Below are positions 1 to 5,971 of a DNA stretch of 7,641 nt, piece after piece. The stretch covers positions 22,888 through 30,528 of the forward strand of contig DKAR01000085.1 in NCBI GenBank assembly GCA_002450895.1. Reading direction: 5' to 3'. The translations under genes were made by a program, and so were the position numbers. Within the stretch, counting starts at the first letter, position 1. Each line of letters begins with the position of its first letter. The stretch comes from Proteobacteria bacterium UBA6921 (GTDB lineage: Bacteria > Pseudomonadota > Gammaproteobacteria > SG8-11). Under the pieces are notes generated by a model, which saw only the letters and a list, made by a program, of their open reading frames with translations, was not told the origin of the DNA and made no database searches.

Positions 1-378
1 GTCACGCACGCCGATCTGGCGCATGCACTGGCGCAAATGAAATCCTTTGTCGACGTCAACGAACAGGATTTGGCCGACATCTACAAACTCGCACTTAATC
101 ACTCACTGGCGGACCGGATGAAACCGGAATTCGTCCACGCCGGGCGCAGTTACAGCAATGGCCGCTACGGTGATGACTGGTCCGTGCGCAGCGTGGTCGA
201 CGAATCGGGTGTCGGCACACCCGAAAAAGACAAAGTGATATTCCGCGTCGTCGCCGGCAAGGATCGCCGCACCATGGGCACCTGCACGCGGGCCGAATTC
301 GCGCGTTGGGCAAAATACGAAGTCGAGCGGCACGAAAATACTTGGCGACGCGTCGGCGTGGAGGCGTCGGATGTTTGA
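1..378 (+). CDS. C-terminal part of an unrecognised protein (5' end outside window)
   Basis: The reading frame is open from base 1, giving 125 visible residues that end at TGA 376-378. An ATG lies at 37, but no Shine-Dalgarno sequence precedes it and the upstream codons (V-T-H-A-D-L-A-H-A-L-A-Q) read like ordinary protein, so the true start is probably to the left of the window. The visible part is soluble, with no membrane segment or signal peptide. It has an aromatic/glycine-rich stretch (GRSYSNGRYGDDWSVR, visible residues 48-63), then a probable beta strand (VIFRVVAGKDRR), then a charged helical end with three Trp in the last 60 residues. I do not recognise the family and assign no function. 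Its last 8 bases overlap the HIT gene's start, so the two are probably translationally coupled. That the frame is coding is fairly secure; its identity is unknown. Confidence 0.7.
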   Translation, partial: VTHADLAHALAQMKSFVDVNEQDLADIYKLALNHSLADRMKPEFVHAGRSYSNGRYGDDWSVRSVVDESGVGTPEKDKVIFRVVAGKDRRTMGTCTRAEFARWAKYEVERHENTWRRVGVEASDV

Positions 379-790
379 ACTTCATCCCGACCTGCAACGC
401 GATGGTCTTGTCGTCGGAGATTTTCCTCTCTGCCTTCTGCTGACGATGAACGATTCAAATTTTCCGTGGTTTGTACTGGTGCCCAAACGCGATGGTGTGC
501 GTGAGCTGTACGAATTATCCGATACCGACCGTGCGCAATTCATGGCGGAATCGACCTACACGGCACGCCAGCTCGCGCTGGAGTTTGCCGCAGACAAGAT
601 GAATATCGCCGCGTTGGGCAATATCACACCCCAATTGCACATACACCACATCGTGCGCTACAAGAACGATCCGGCATGGCCGGCGCCGGTCTGGGGAAAA
701 CTCCCGGCCCGGCCCTACTCGCCGGCGGAACGTTCGACACTGCTGGAACGCCTGCGTCGCTGCCTGACGCACGATTTCAAATTTCGCTGA
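371..790 (+). CDS. HIT (histidine triad) domain protein
   Basis: This 139-residue protein is the size of a single HIT domain. HIT proteins are nucleotide hydrolases or transferases that act on phosphoramidate, dinucleotide or related substrates; the substrate here cannot be told from sequence. The N-terminal half has the beta-strand core (FPWFVLVPKRDGVRELYEL, residues 31-49). The catalytic motif is Q-L-H-I-H-H-I at 88-94, preceded by KMNIAALGN-ITP. Compared with the canonical H-x-H-x-H-x-x, the first His is Gln (Q88), while the second (H90) and the nucleophile-position His (H92) are kept. From memory, Q-L-H-[IV]-H is common in the bacterial HIT-like branch that also carries the following D-P-A-W-P-x-P-V-W-G stretch (104-113 region). 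The start is set by GGAGG at 360-364, 6 bases before ATG 371. That ATG overlaps the upstream gene by 8 bases, and yajQ follows 11 bases after the stop. Confidence 0.9.
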   Translation: MFELHPDLQRDGLVVGDFPLCLLLTMNDSNFPWFVLVPKRDGVRELYELSDTDRAQFMAESTYTARQLALEFAADKMNIAALGNITPQLHIHHIVRYKNDPAWPAPVWGKLPARPYSPAERSTLLERLRRCLTHDFKFR

Positions 791-794
791 GGAG
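789..794 (+). promoter_or_regulatory. Ribosome binding site of yajQ
   Basis: GAGGAG lies 7 bases upstream of ATG 802 and shares its first two bases with the TGA stop of the HIT gene. It fixes the yajQ start at 802, although the same frame is open further upstream to about 676 inside the HIT gene. The arrangement suggests that ribosomes finishing the HIT gene can reinitiate on yajQ. Confidence 0.8.
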
Positions 795-801
795 CATTTC
801 G

Positions 802-1284
802 ATGCCATCGTTCGACGTTGTATCGGAAGTGAACTTGCATGAAGCCGCCAATGCCGTCGACCAGGCGAATCGTGAGGTCGGTACGCGATTCGATTTCAAA
901 GGCACGGGAGCAAAGTATGAGCAGAAAGAAACAGCCATTACCCTGATCGCCCAAAACGATTTTCAGTTGAAACAGATGCTGGATGTCTTGCAGGGCAAAC
1001 TGACGAAACGCGGCATCGACATCGCTTGCCTGAAAGTCGATGAACCACAAATTGCGGGCAAGGAGGCAAAACAACTGGTGACGCTGCGCCAGGGGATCGA
1101 TCAGCCGCTTGCCAAAAAGATCGTGCAACTGATCAAGGACAGCAAGATGAAGATGCAGGCGTCGATCCAGGGCGAACAGGTTCGCGTCACAGGGAAGAAG
1201 AAGGACGATTTGCAGGACGCGATTGCCCTGCTGCGCAAGAACAAGCTGGAACTTCCGCTGCAATTTACAAATTTTCGCGATTAA
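802..1284 (+). CDS. yajQ: YajQ family nucleotide-binding protein (UPF0234)
   Basis: The 160-residue protein matches YajQ closely in length (about 160-165) and across its whole sequence: N-terminal M-P-S-F-D-V-V-S-E-V, the R-F-D-F-K-G motif at 29-34, the basic LAKKIVQLIKDSKMK segment (103-117), and the family-typical end with LELPLQF at 149-155. YajQ folds as two RNP-like alpha/beta domains. It has been reported to bind nucleotides and RNA, and in Xanthomonas and Pseudomonas YajQ proteins bind cyclic di-GMP and act with transcription regulators in virulence. The protein is cytosolic, with no signal or membrane segment. The start follows the Shine-Dalgarno sequence at 789-794 and the known N-terminus. 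It is probably co-transcribed with the HIT gene; no terminator is visible after it. Family assignment is secure; the cyclic-di-GMP role in this organism is inferred. Confidence 0.96.
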   Translation: MPSFDVVSEVNLHEAANAVDQANREVGTRFDFKGTGAKYEQKETAITLIAQNDFQLKQMLDVLQGKLTKRGIDIACLKVDEPQIAGKEAKQLVTLRQGIDQPLAKKIVQLIKDSKMKMQASIQGEQVRVTGKKKDDLQDAIALLRKNKLELPLQFTNFRD

Positions 1285-1311
1285 GAAACCGGCGTTGTGG
1301 CATTTTGCCGC

Positions 1312-1339
1312 TTCGGATGATGTCGGTACGCGATATAAT
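1312..1339 (+). promoter_or_regulatory. Probable sigma70 promoter for the PHP-domain gene
   Basis: An exact TATAAT lies at 1334-1339. A weak -35 (TTCGGA, 1312-1317; 3 of 6 matches) sits 16 bases upstream. Transcription would begin near 1346, leaving a leader of about 25 bases before ATG 1371. The promoter lies in the 86-base gap after yajQ, which has no clear terminator, so the PHP gene can be read from here and by read-through. The position also argues against the in-frame TTG at 1305 as the start. Confidence 0.55.
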
Positions 1340-1370
1340 CCGCACATCCTTCCAGACAAAAATCTCAGCC

Positions 1371-2222
1371 ATGATTTATGACCTTCACGCCCACTCCGTC
1401 TTCTCCGACGGGGTACTGGCGCCCGGCGACGTCGTGCGTCGTGCCCGCGCACATGGCGTAACCACGCTCGCCTTAACGGACCACGACAGTACGGATGGCC
1501 TGAGTGAAGCCCGCAGTGCCGCGAACCAGGAAGGCCTGCGGCTTGTCGCAGGCTGCGAACTCTCGGTCAGCTGGGATACTCATCTGATCCATATCCTTGG
1601 ACTCAACGTAGATCCGGACAACGTGAACCTGCAGAACGGCCTCGCGACCTTGCGCGACATTCGAACGCAGCGCGCGGAAGGCATGGCTCGCCAGCTCGAA
1701 AAACATGGCATTCCGGACGCAATGCAAGGTGCGCTGCGACATTCGGCCAACGGCATCGTTACGCGACGCCATTTCGCGCAATACCTCGTCGAACTAGGAC
1801 ACGCGCCCACGGTCCGAACGGTGTTCGCCAAATTCTTGCGCCACGGGAAACCGGGTTACGTAAAAACCCAATGGGCCCCATTGCAGGAGGCTGTCGGATG
1901 GATCAGCGCGGCCGGCGGAATTGCGGTGATTGCCCATCCCCAGCGCTACGGAATGACCGCAACGAGGTTGCGCAAGCTGATTCAGGATTTCATGGAGTGC
2001 GGCGGCGAGGGCCTGGAAGTGGTCAGTGGCGCGGGTGCCGACGACGCGGTGCGCAGCAGTGCGGCGCTCGCGGAACGTTTTGGACTCTATGGATCGGTTG
2101 GATCGGATTTTCACGATCCCGAGTTGGGATGGAATGACCTCGGCAAGTTTGCGGCGCTTCCGGCGAACATCCAGCCGGTCTGGACGCATTCACGATTCTC
2201 GCCGGCTCAGGGACAGGCGTAA
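1371..2222 (+). CDS. rnm: PHP-domain phosphoesterase, RNase AM / 3',5'-nucleoside bisphosphate phosphatase type (YciV/TrpH)
   Basis: This 283-residue protein spans the full length of the YciV/TrpH family. Metal-binding PHP motifs appear in order: D-L-H-x-H-S-x-x-S-D-G (H6, H8, D13), L-T-D-H-D (36-39), G-C-E (61-63), H-L-I-H (71-74), A-H-P (188-190) and G-S-D-F-H (244-248). These should hold a three-metal cluster cutting phosphoester bonds. Known relatives are E. coli RNase AM, a 5'-3' exoribonuclease that trims rRNA 5' ends, and the Chromobacterium enzyme that dephosphorylates 3',5'-nucleoside bisphosphates. The insert between the third and fourth motif groups (about 80-180) is the family's helical cap. 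ATG 1371 is preferred because family members begin M-x-Y-D-L-H-x-H and because of the promoter just upstream; the Shine-Dalgarno sequence is weak. The older TrpH name reflects neighbourhood with trp genes in some genomes, which is not seen here. Confidence 0.93.
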   Translation: MIYDLHAHSVFSDGVLAPGDVVRRARAHGVTTLALTDHDSTDGLSEARSAANQEGLRLVAGCELSVSWDTHLIHILGLNVDPDNVNLQNGLATLRDIRTQRAEGMARQLEKHGIPDAMQGALRHSANGIVTRRHFAQYLVELGHAPTVRTVFAKFLRHGKPGYVKTQWAPLQEAVGWISAAGGIAVIAHPQRYGMTATRLRKLIQDFMECGGEGLEVVSGAGADDAVRSSAALAERFGLYGSVGSDFHDPELGWNDLGKFAALPANIQPVWTHSRFSPAQGQA

Positions 2223-2248
2223 CAGCCGCACGTTAACGGAGACACGCA

Positions 2249-2581
2249 ATGACTTCGCTTGAAAACAGGATTTCTGAAGCCAAAAAACTTCTTCCAGCCT
2301 GGTTTGCCGCGCACATGATGACCGACGACTGGACGTACGGCCTGATGCTCCCCAATGGGCATGTGATTGCGATCAAGCGCGTCGATGCGGTCACGCGAGC
2401 CGCGGATGGCACGATCTGGCTCGACGTCACGCTGGCGCCGGCAGACGACTATTGGGGCGGCAATTACGATCCCGGGATCTTCGGCGCCCCATCAACACGC
2501 CGGAGCGCTTCGATCAATGTCGCGCACATCGCTGCCGCGTTTGATCTGGTAGACCACCAGGAAGACGTGGGTCACAACTAG
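2249..2581 (+). CDS. Small hypothetical protein
   Basis: This 110-residue protein starts at ATG 2249, with GGAGA at 2238-2242 six bases before it, 26 bases after the PHP gene stop. It is therefore very likely translated and co-transcribed with that gene. The N-terminus is helical (1-22). A beta-rich middle follows (WTYGLMLPNGHVIAIKR, 28-44, then GTIWLDVTLA, 54-63), then an aromatic/Gly loop (DDYWGGNYDPGIFG, 66-79) and a closing amphipathic helix (SINVAHIAAAFDLVD, 88-102). There is no signal peptide, membrane segment, Cys or recognisable catalytic motif. The compact alpha-beta-alpha pattern suggests a small cytosolic binding protein, but I do not recognise the family. The terminator begins about 45 bases after the stop. 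Confidence 0.8.
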   Translation: MTSLENRISEAKKLLPAWFAAHMMTDDWTYGLMLPNGHVIAIKRVDAVTRAADGTIWLDVTLAPADDYWGGNYDPGIFGAPSTRRSASINVAHIAAAFDLVDHQEDVGHN

Positions 2582-2623
2582 CGGCTGCAGACCGAAATTT
2601 TCAGAGATCAATAACCCAAAAAC

Positions 2624-2655
2624 AAAAAGGGCGACCCGAGGGTCGCCCTTTTTTT
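2624..2655. terminator. Bidirectional intrinsic terminator between convergent units
   Basis: A GC-rich stem pairs GGGCGACC (2629-2636) with GGTCGCCC (2641-2648) around a CGAG loop. On the plus strand it is followed by seven T (2649-2655). On its other side five A (2624-2628) give a T run for minus-strand transcripts. It lies 48 bases after the small plus-strand gene and 27 bases beyond the fimV stop, so it can end both transcripts. Confidence 0.95.
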
Positions 2656-2674
2656 ACAAATCAGATAAACCGAT

Positions 2675-5635
2675 TTAGCCGATCTGTCGCATCAGGACCT
2701 GGGCTTCCTGTTTCTGCGTGTCGTCGCCTTCTTCCATAACCTCATCGAGAATGCTGCGCGCGCCTTCGGAGTCACCCATGTCGATGTAGGCTTTCGCCAG
2801 ATCAAGCTTGGTGCCCACTTCGTCTACATCCGCGAACAGCGCGTCATCGAGCTCGCCGTTGATTTCACGATCATCGAGCGCGGTATCCAGGTCGGTCTTC
2901 GCGGTGGATGCGGCGCGGCTGAAATCCACAACGTTGTCGTCGCGCTTGGACTTGGTCGGGGCCGCCGCAATCGGCTCGTCATCCAGCTTGAAATCCAGAC
3001 CGCCGTCATCCGACGAAGCTGCTGCGACCGTTTCTTCAACAGCGGTTTCCTCTTCCTTCTGATTCGACTGGCCGAACGAACCCAGGTCAAAATCCAGCGC
3101 ATTTGAATCAGCCGCAGCGGCTGCTGGTTCCGGTTCCGTCTTGTCAAAAGAACTCAAATCAAAATCAAGCGAATGCCCACTGTCACCGGTCTCTGCGGGC
3201 GCTTCCGCTTTGGTCTCTTCTTCCGTATTGGAACCAAACTTGAAGTCACCGAGATCAAAATCCAGCGCGTCTCCCGTGGACGATTCGGCAGTCGCCTCCG
3301 CTTTGGGCGCGTCATTTCCGGCATCGAAGTCGAGCGAAATTTCATCCGCGGCCGGGGTTGGGCTGGAATCACCCATATTCAGATCGCCAAGATCAAACTC
3401 CTCGGCACCTGCTCCGCCACCGACATCTGCCCCGCCCAACGCGGAATCACCACCGGCACCGCCAAACATGGAGTTATCCGGAGCAAGCTCGTGGCCCATC
3501 TCGACAATGCGGCTCCACATCTCAGGCTGCTGTGAGGAGAATTCCGCCTGAATCGACTTGGCTTGCTTCACAAAGGCGTCTTTTTCCTTGCCTGCATAGT
3601 GAATTTCCATCAACTTCATCTTGAGTTCTGCGCGCTGCGGGTCTTTCTGGATCGCCTGAGCGACCAGTTCTTCCGCTTGCTTGTGACGTCCATACGCGAG
3701 GTACACATCGGCCTCGGACAGCGGATCCACTTCATTGAAGTCGGTCTGGATGCCGGCCATGCTGCTGACGGCAAAGTCGCTCATAAACGACGCGTCATCA
3801 CCATCCGCCTTGGCGTCCGCACTGGAACCCGCTGAGGACGACAGGTCAAGCGTCAAAATGCTTTCCTGGAACTGCTGCATCTTGCGGCGGCGTACGTACA
3901 GCCAGGTGACCAGCACAACCAAGCCCACAATGACACCGGCAAGACCGATCAATTTGGGATCGTTCATCAGGCCTGCAAGCAATCCTGTGGATTTCTGCGT
4001 CTCGCCAGCCTTCGGTTTTGTTGCCGGCTTGGTGGCCGGTTTGGCGGCTGCGGCTGTAGCGTCCTTTTGGGCGTCCGGAGTTTCGGCTGCCTTCGGGTCG
4101 TTCGCTGCAACGTTTTCCGCCGACGCCGCCGTGGGTGCCGCAGCTTCGGGGACTGCAGCAGCCGCCGGGGCTTTGGACTGTGTTTGGATCGCAGCGAGCT
4201 GATCGTCTTTCATCTGGATCAGACGCTTCATCGTCGACAGTTGCTCTTCCAGACCGGCAACGCGGTCACGCATGTCTTGCGTTTCCTGGCGCTGAGAATC
4301 CAGTTTTTCCTGGGCAACGGACAGTTCATTACGCAAACGCGCCGCAGTGCTTGAGCCGGCGGATGCCGCCGCGCCTGGCGCTTCGCTGCCGGTGGTATCG
4401 CTGTCCGGCGCAACCAGTTTGACGCGAGCATCTGCGGGGGCAACCTGAGCGGGCGGAGCGCCGCGACGCGACATGGTCGAACCCACCATGGAACCGCGCT
4501 GTTGCTTCCATTGCTCCCACTGCAAATCGGCGATTCGCATCGCCTCTTCTTTGGAAACACTCATTGCAGCGCCCGGATCGGACAAGCGCAGCACTGCACC
4601 GCGTTTCAGATTGTTGATGTTGTTGTCGACGAACGCCTCGGGGTTATTTTCCAACAGGGCGATCATCAATTGCGGCACCGACATCTTCTTGTTGGGTCGC
4701 ATCTTCATTGCGATTTCCCACAGCGTCTCATTCGACTTCACCGGACCGTAGTTCAGTCCTTCGCCAGAATCCGCGGTGGCTTCATCGCGGCCGGCGGGCT
4801 CGGGTTCAGCCGCCGGTTCAGGCTTGGCGCGACGTTTCGGCGCTGGACGCGGCTTCGGTGCAGCGGCTTCAGCCGGCGGCGCTTCCGCAATGGTCTCAGA
4901 CGCCGTCGTATCTTCAACCGCAGGCGCGGGTTCCGGCTCCGGCGCGCTGGGGCGAGTTACCGGCGCAAAATCACGTTCAGCTTCCGCACGCGACGTAGAC
5001 GGCGCGGCCGACATGTCAATTCCCCCCGCAGCCGGTGTCTCGGCAACAGCGGGAGCTTCGGTCGCCGGTTCAGGCGCACCCGAGGTCGGCGCAGATGCAG
5101 ACGGCGTCAGTTCGCCCGGAGCTCCGGCCGCGCCTTCGACGCGCGCGCGCTCGGCGGCGACTTCGTCAACGATAAATGCAATCGGATCAGATCCCGTTTT
5201 TGCCGACGGAGCAGTCACGGCAACCGGTGGCGTATCCGTCACGACGGGCGGGTCAACGAGGACTGTGAATTCGCGAAGCAGACGGCCGTTCGGCCAATTC
5301 ACTTCAATGAGGAAATTCAGAAACGGCTCGGTAATGGGTTGCGCGGAAGACACCTGGATGTAGGGGTTGCCACCGGGATTCGACACCACTTCGAACTTCA
5401 ACTGCGTCAGAAACGCCGGTCGTTCGATACCAGCGCGACGAAAGGTATCTGCTGAAGCAAGTGCGACCGTCAGGTCTTTCAGCTCGCCATCTCTAGCTCG
5501 CAGCAGTTCGATGCGCGCGCTCAGTGGCTGATTCAACGCGGACTTCATGTCGATGTTGCCGAGACCCAACGCGAATACTTGCGCCGGCAACCACACCGCC
5601 AATACCGCCAACGCTAAGGCCAGTCTTTTCAACAT
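2675..5635 (-). CDS. fimV: FimV-type polar hub protein / type IV pilus assembly protein
   Basis: The protein has 986 residues, similar to Pseudomonas FimV (about 920). In order: signal peptide (1-22, MLKRLALALAVLAVWLPAQVFA); the conserved FimV N-terminal domain (23-130, beginning L-G-L-G-N-I-D and including LNQPLSARIELL); a Pro/Ala/Glu-rich linker (131-293); a LysM-like segment (about 296-351, YGPVKSNETLWEIA onward) likely to contact peptidoglycan; a coiled coil (about 432-486); an Ala/Lys-rich linker; one membrane helix (562-581) followed by V-R-R-R-K; a TPR-like part (637-700); an acidic tail with repeated LDFDL motifs; and the FimV C-terminal helical domain (about 914-986). Family members organise the cell pole, type IV pilus assembly and twitching. 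ATG 5635 is chosen for the signal peptide and the Shine-Dalgarno sequence at 5641-5645; a longer frame from TTG 5686 is less likely. Unusually, no truA or trp gene follows; a convergent operon does. Confidence 0.95.
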   Translation of the reverse strand: MLKRLALALAVLAVWLPAQVFALGLGNIDMKSALNQPLSARIELLRARDGELKDLTVALASADTFRRAGIERPAFLTQLKFEVVSNPGGNPYIQVSSAQPITEPFLNFLIEVNWPNGRLLREFTVLVDPPVVTDTPPVAVTAPSAKTGSDPIAFIVDEVAAERARVEGAAGAPGELTPSASAPTSGAPEPATEAPAVAETPAAGGIDMSAAPSTSRAEAERDFAPVTRPSAPEPEPAPAVEDTTASETIAEAPPAEAAAPKPRPAPKRRAKPEPAAEPEPAGRDEATADSGEGLNYGPVKSNETLWEIAMKMRPNKKMSVPQLMIALLENNPEAFVDNNINNLKRGAVLRLSDPGAAMSVSKEEAMRIADLQWEQWKQQRGSMVGSTMSRRGAPPAQVAPADARVKLVAPDSDTTGSEAPGAAASAGSSTAARLRNELSVAQEKLDSQRQETQDMRDRVAGLEEQLSTMKRLIQMKDDQLAAIQTQSKAPAAAAVPEAAAPTAASAENVAANDPKAAETPDAQKDATAAAAKPATKPATKPKAGETQKSTGLLAGLMNDPKLIGLAGVIVGLVVLVTWLYVRRRKMQQFQESILTLDLSSSAGSSADAKADGDDASFMSDFAVSSMAGIQTDFNEVDPLSEADVYLAYGRHKQAEELVAQAIQKDPQRAELKMKLMEIHYAGKEKDAFVKQAKSIQAEFSSQQPEMWSRIVEMGHELAPDNSMFGGAGGDSALGGADVGGGAGAEEFDLGDLNMGDSSPTPAADEISLDFDAGNDAPKAEATAESSTGDALDFDLGDFKFGSNTEEETKAEAPAETGDSGHSLDFDLSSFDKTEPEPAAAAADSNALDFDLGSFGQSNQKEEETAVEETVAAASSDDGGLDFKLDDEPIAAAPTKSKRDDNVVDFSRAASTAKTDLDTALDDREINGELDDALFADVDEVGTKLDLAKAYIDMGDSEGARSILDEVMEEGDDTQKQEAQVLMRQIG
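2921..3403 (-). repeat. Array of seven LDFDL-like motifs in the FimV cytoplasmic tail
   Basis: Residues 745-905 of FimV hold seven short acidic-aromatic motifs separated by variable acidic/Ala linkers: EEFDLGD, ISLDFDAG, ALDFDLGDF, SLDFDLSSF, ALDFDLGSF, GLDFKLDD and VVDFSR. The key Phe residues are at 747, 770, 793, 825, 849, 882 and 905, so spacings are 23, 23, 32, 24, 33 and 23. Acidic D-F-D-L repeats are known in FimV/HubP tails. Here they look like repeated docking motifs rather than a folded domain. Confidence 0.75.
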
Positions 5636-5640
5636 AGCTA

Positions 5641-5645
5641 CTCCC
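5641..5645 (-). promoter_or_regulatory. Ribosome binding site of fimV
   Basis: On the minus strand GGGAG lies 5 bases before ATG 5635. It supports this start, which places a clean signal peptide at the N-terminus, over the in-frame TTG at 5686. Confidence 0.75.
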
Positions 5646-5709
5646 GCACTTCGACGTTTAAACACGCTTCTTCGCGACTTTCCCAAGGCTCAAATCTCAC
5701 GCATGCCGC

Positions 5710-5733
5710 GGGCCCACACTGAGGGTGTGGCCC
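5710..5733 (-). other. Hairpin in the fimV leader
   Basis: GGGCCCACAC (5710-5719) pairs with GTGTGGCCC (5725-5733), leaving one bulged C and a 5-base loop. In a fimV transcript starting near 5772 it would sit about 75 bases before the start codon. No T run follows on the minus strand, so it is not an intrinsic terminator. It may stabilise the leader or be a protein site; no function can be shown. Confidence 0.45.
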
Positions 5734-5778
5734 AGTCTAAAACGGACCCTCGCGCCTAAACTTTAATCGCCAAAAACT

Positions 5779-5807
5779 AATATAGCGTACAGAGTCTTGT
5801 TTACCAG
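5779..5807 (-). promoter_or_regulatory. Candidate fimV promoter
   Basis: On the minus strand TATATT (5779-5784) is the -10, with CTGGTA (5802-5807; 3 of 6 matches to TTGACA) 17 bases upstream. Transcription would start near 5772, giving a leader of about 137 bases that includes the 5710-5733 hairpin. The local A+T richness in an otherwise GC-rich gap supports it; the -35 is weak. Confidence 0.4.
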
Positions 5808-5845
5808 CCGTTCGCCTCCGGGTGAATCCTGCGCCCGGCGGCTGA

Positions 5846-5887
5846 AAACGACGTTACGAGGCGGAAAGCCCGGCCTCGCAACAACGT
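5846..5887 (-). terminator. Possible asd terminator (weak)
   Basis: About 85 bases after the asd stop, CGAGGC (5857-5862) pairs perfectly with GCCTCG (5873-5878) around a 10-base loop. The stem extends through ACGTT (5851-5855) and AACGT (5883-5887) with an internal asymmetry. On the minus strand it is followed closely by only four T (complement of 5846-5849). This short T run makes it a weak terminator at best; some read-through into fimV is plausible. Confidence 0.35.
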
Positions 5888-5971
5888 TATCGGTAGTGCA
5901 CCAAAACACTTAAAAACAGACCCAGCGAAAATGCGAATCAGTTCCGCACAACGGCTGAAAATTGACAGCGT

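Larger units (their letters stand above)
5636..5971. other. asd-fimV intergenic region with hairpins, no gene seen
   Basis: This 336-base gap between the asd stop and the fimV start holds no convincing open frame or tRNA. It contains a possible asd terminator hairpin (5851-5887), another GC-rich fold (5815-5841: CCTCCGGG against CCCGGCGG with one mismatch), a candidate fimV promoter (5779-5807) and a hairpin in the fimV leader (5710-5733). The segments GCCTC (5814-5818), GAGGC (5858-5862) and GCCTC (5873-5877) can pair in two exclusive ways. Confidence 0.5.

Noticed and set aside
676..801. Extended YajQ start inside the HIT gene
   Set aside because: The ATG at 802 gives the known YajQ N-terminus with an ideal ribosome binding site; the upstream residues are out-of-frame HIT sequence.
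1299..1309. Small hairpin GGCA-TTT-TGCC after yajQ as a terminator
   Set aside because: It has only four base pairs and no T run follows; it is too weak to end transcription.
1305..1370. N-terminal extension of the PHP protein from TTG 1305
   Set aside because: It would place the TATAAT promoter inside the coding region, and family members begin at M-x-Y-D-L-H-x-H.
715..1452. 245-codon minus-strand frame over yajQ and its flanks
   Set aside because: It is antisense to yajQ, HIT and the PHP gene start, all of which have family matches and ribosome binding sites.
3735..4202. 155-codon plus-strand frame opposite fimV with a hydrophobic Ala/Val stretch resembling a membrane segment
   Set aside because: The hydrophobic stretch is the complement of the FimV Ala/Lys-rich linker; FimV is intact and well supported on the other strand.
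4502..5455. 317-codon plus-strand frame, and a 195-codon frame at 4776-5363, opposite fimV
   Set aside because: They mirror the Pro/Ala/Glu-rich linker of FimV; the products are low-complexity Arg- or Ser/Ala-rich and lack domain features.
802..5635. A cyclic-di-GMP signalling link between YajQ and FimV because they share this region
   Set aside because: They are on opposite strands in separate transcripts, and nothing in the sequence ties them together.
5636..5686. N-terminal extension of FimV from TTG 5686
   Set aside because: The ATG at 5635 has a Shine-Dalgarno sequence and begins a normal signal peptide; the 17 extra basic residues would precede it without purpose.
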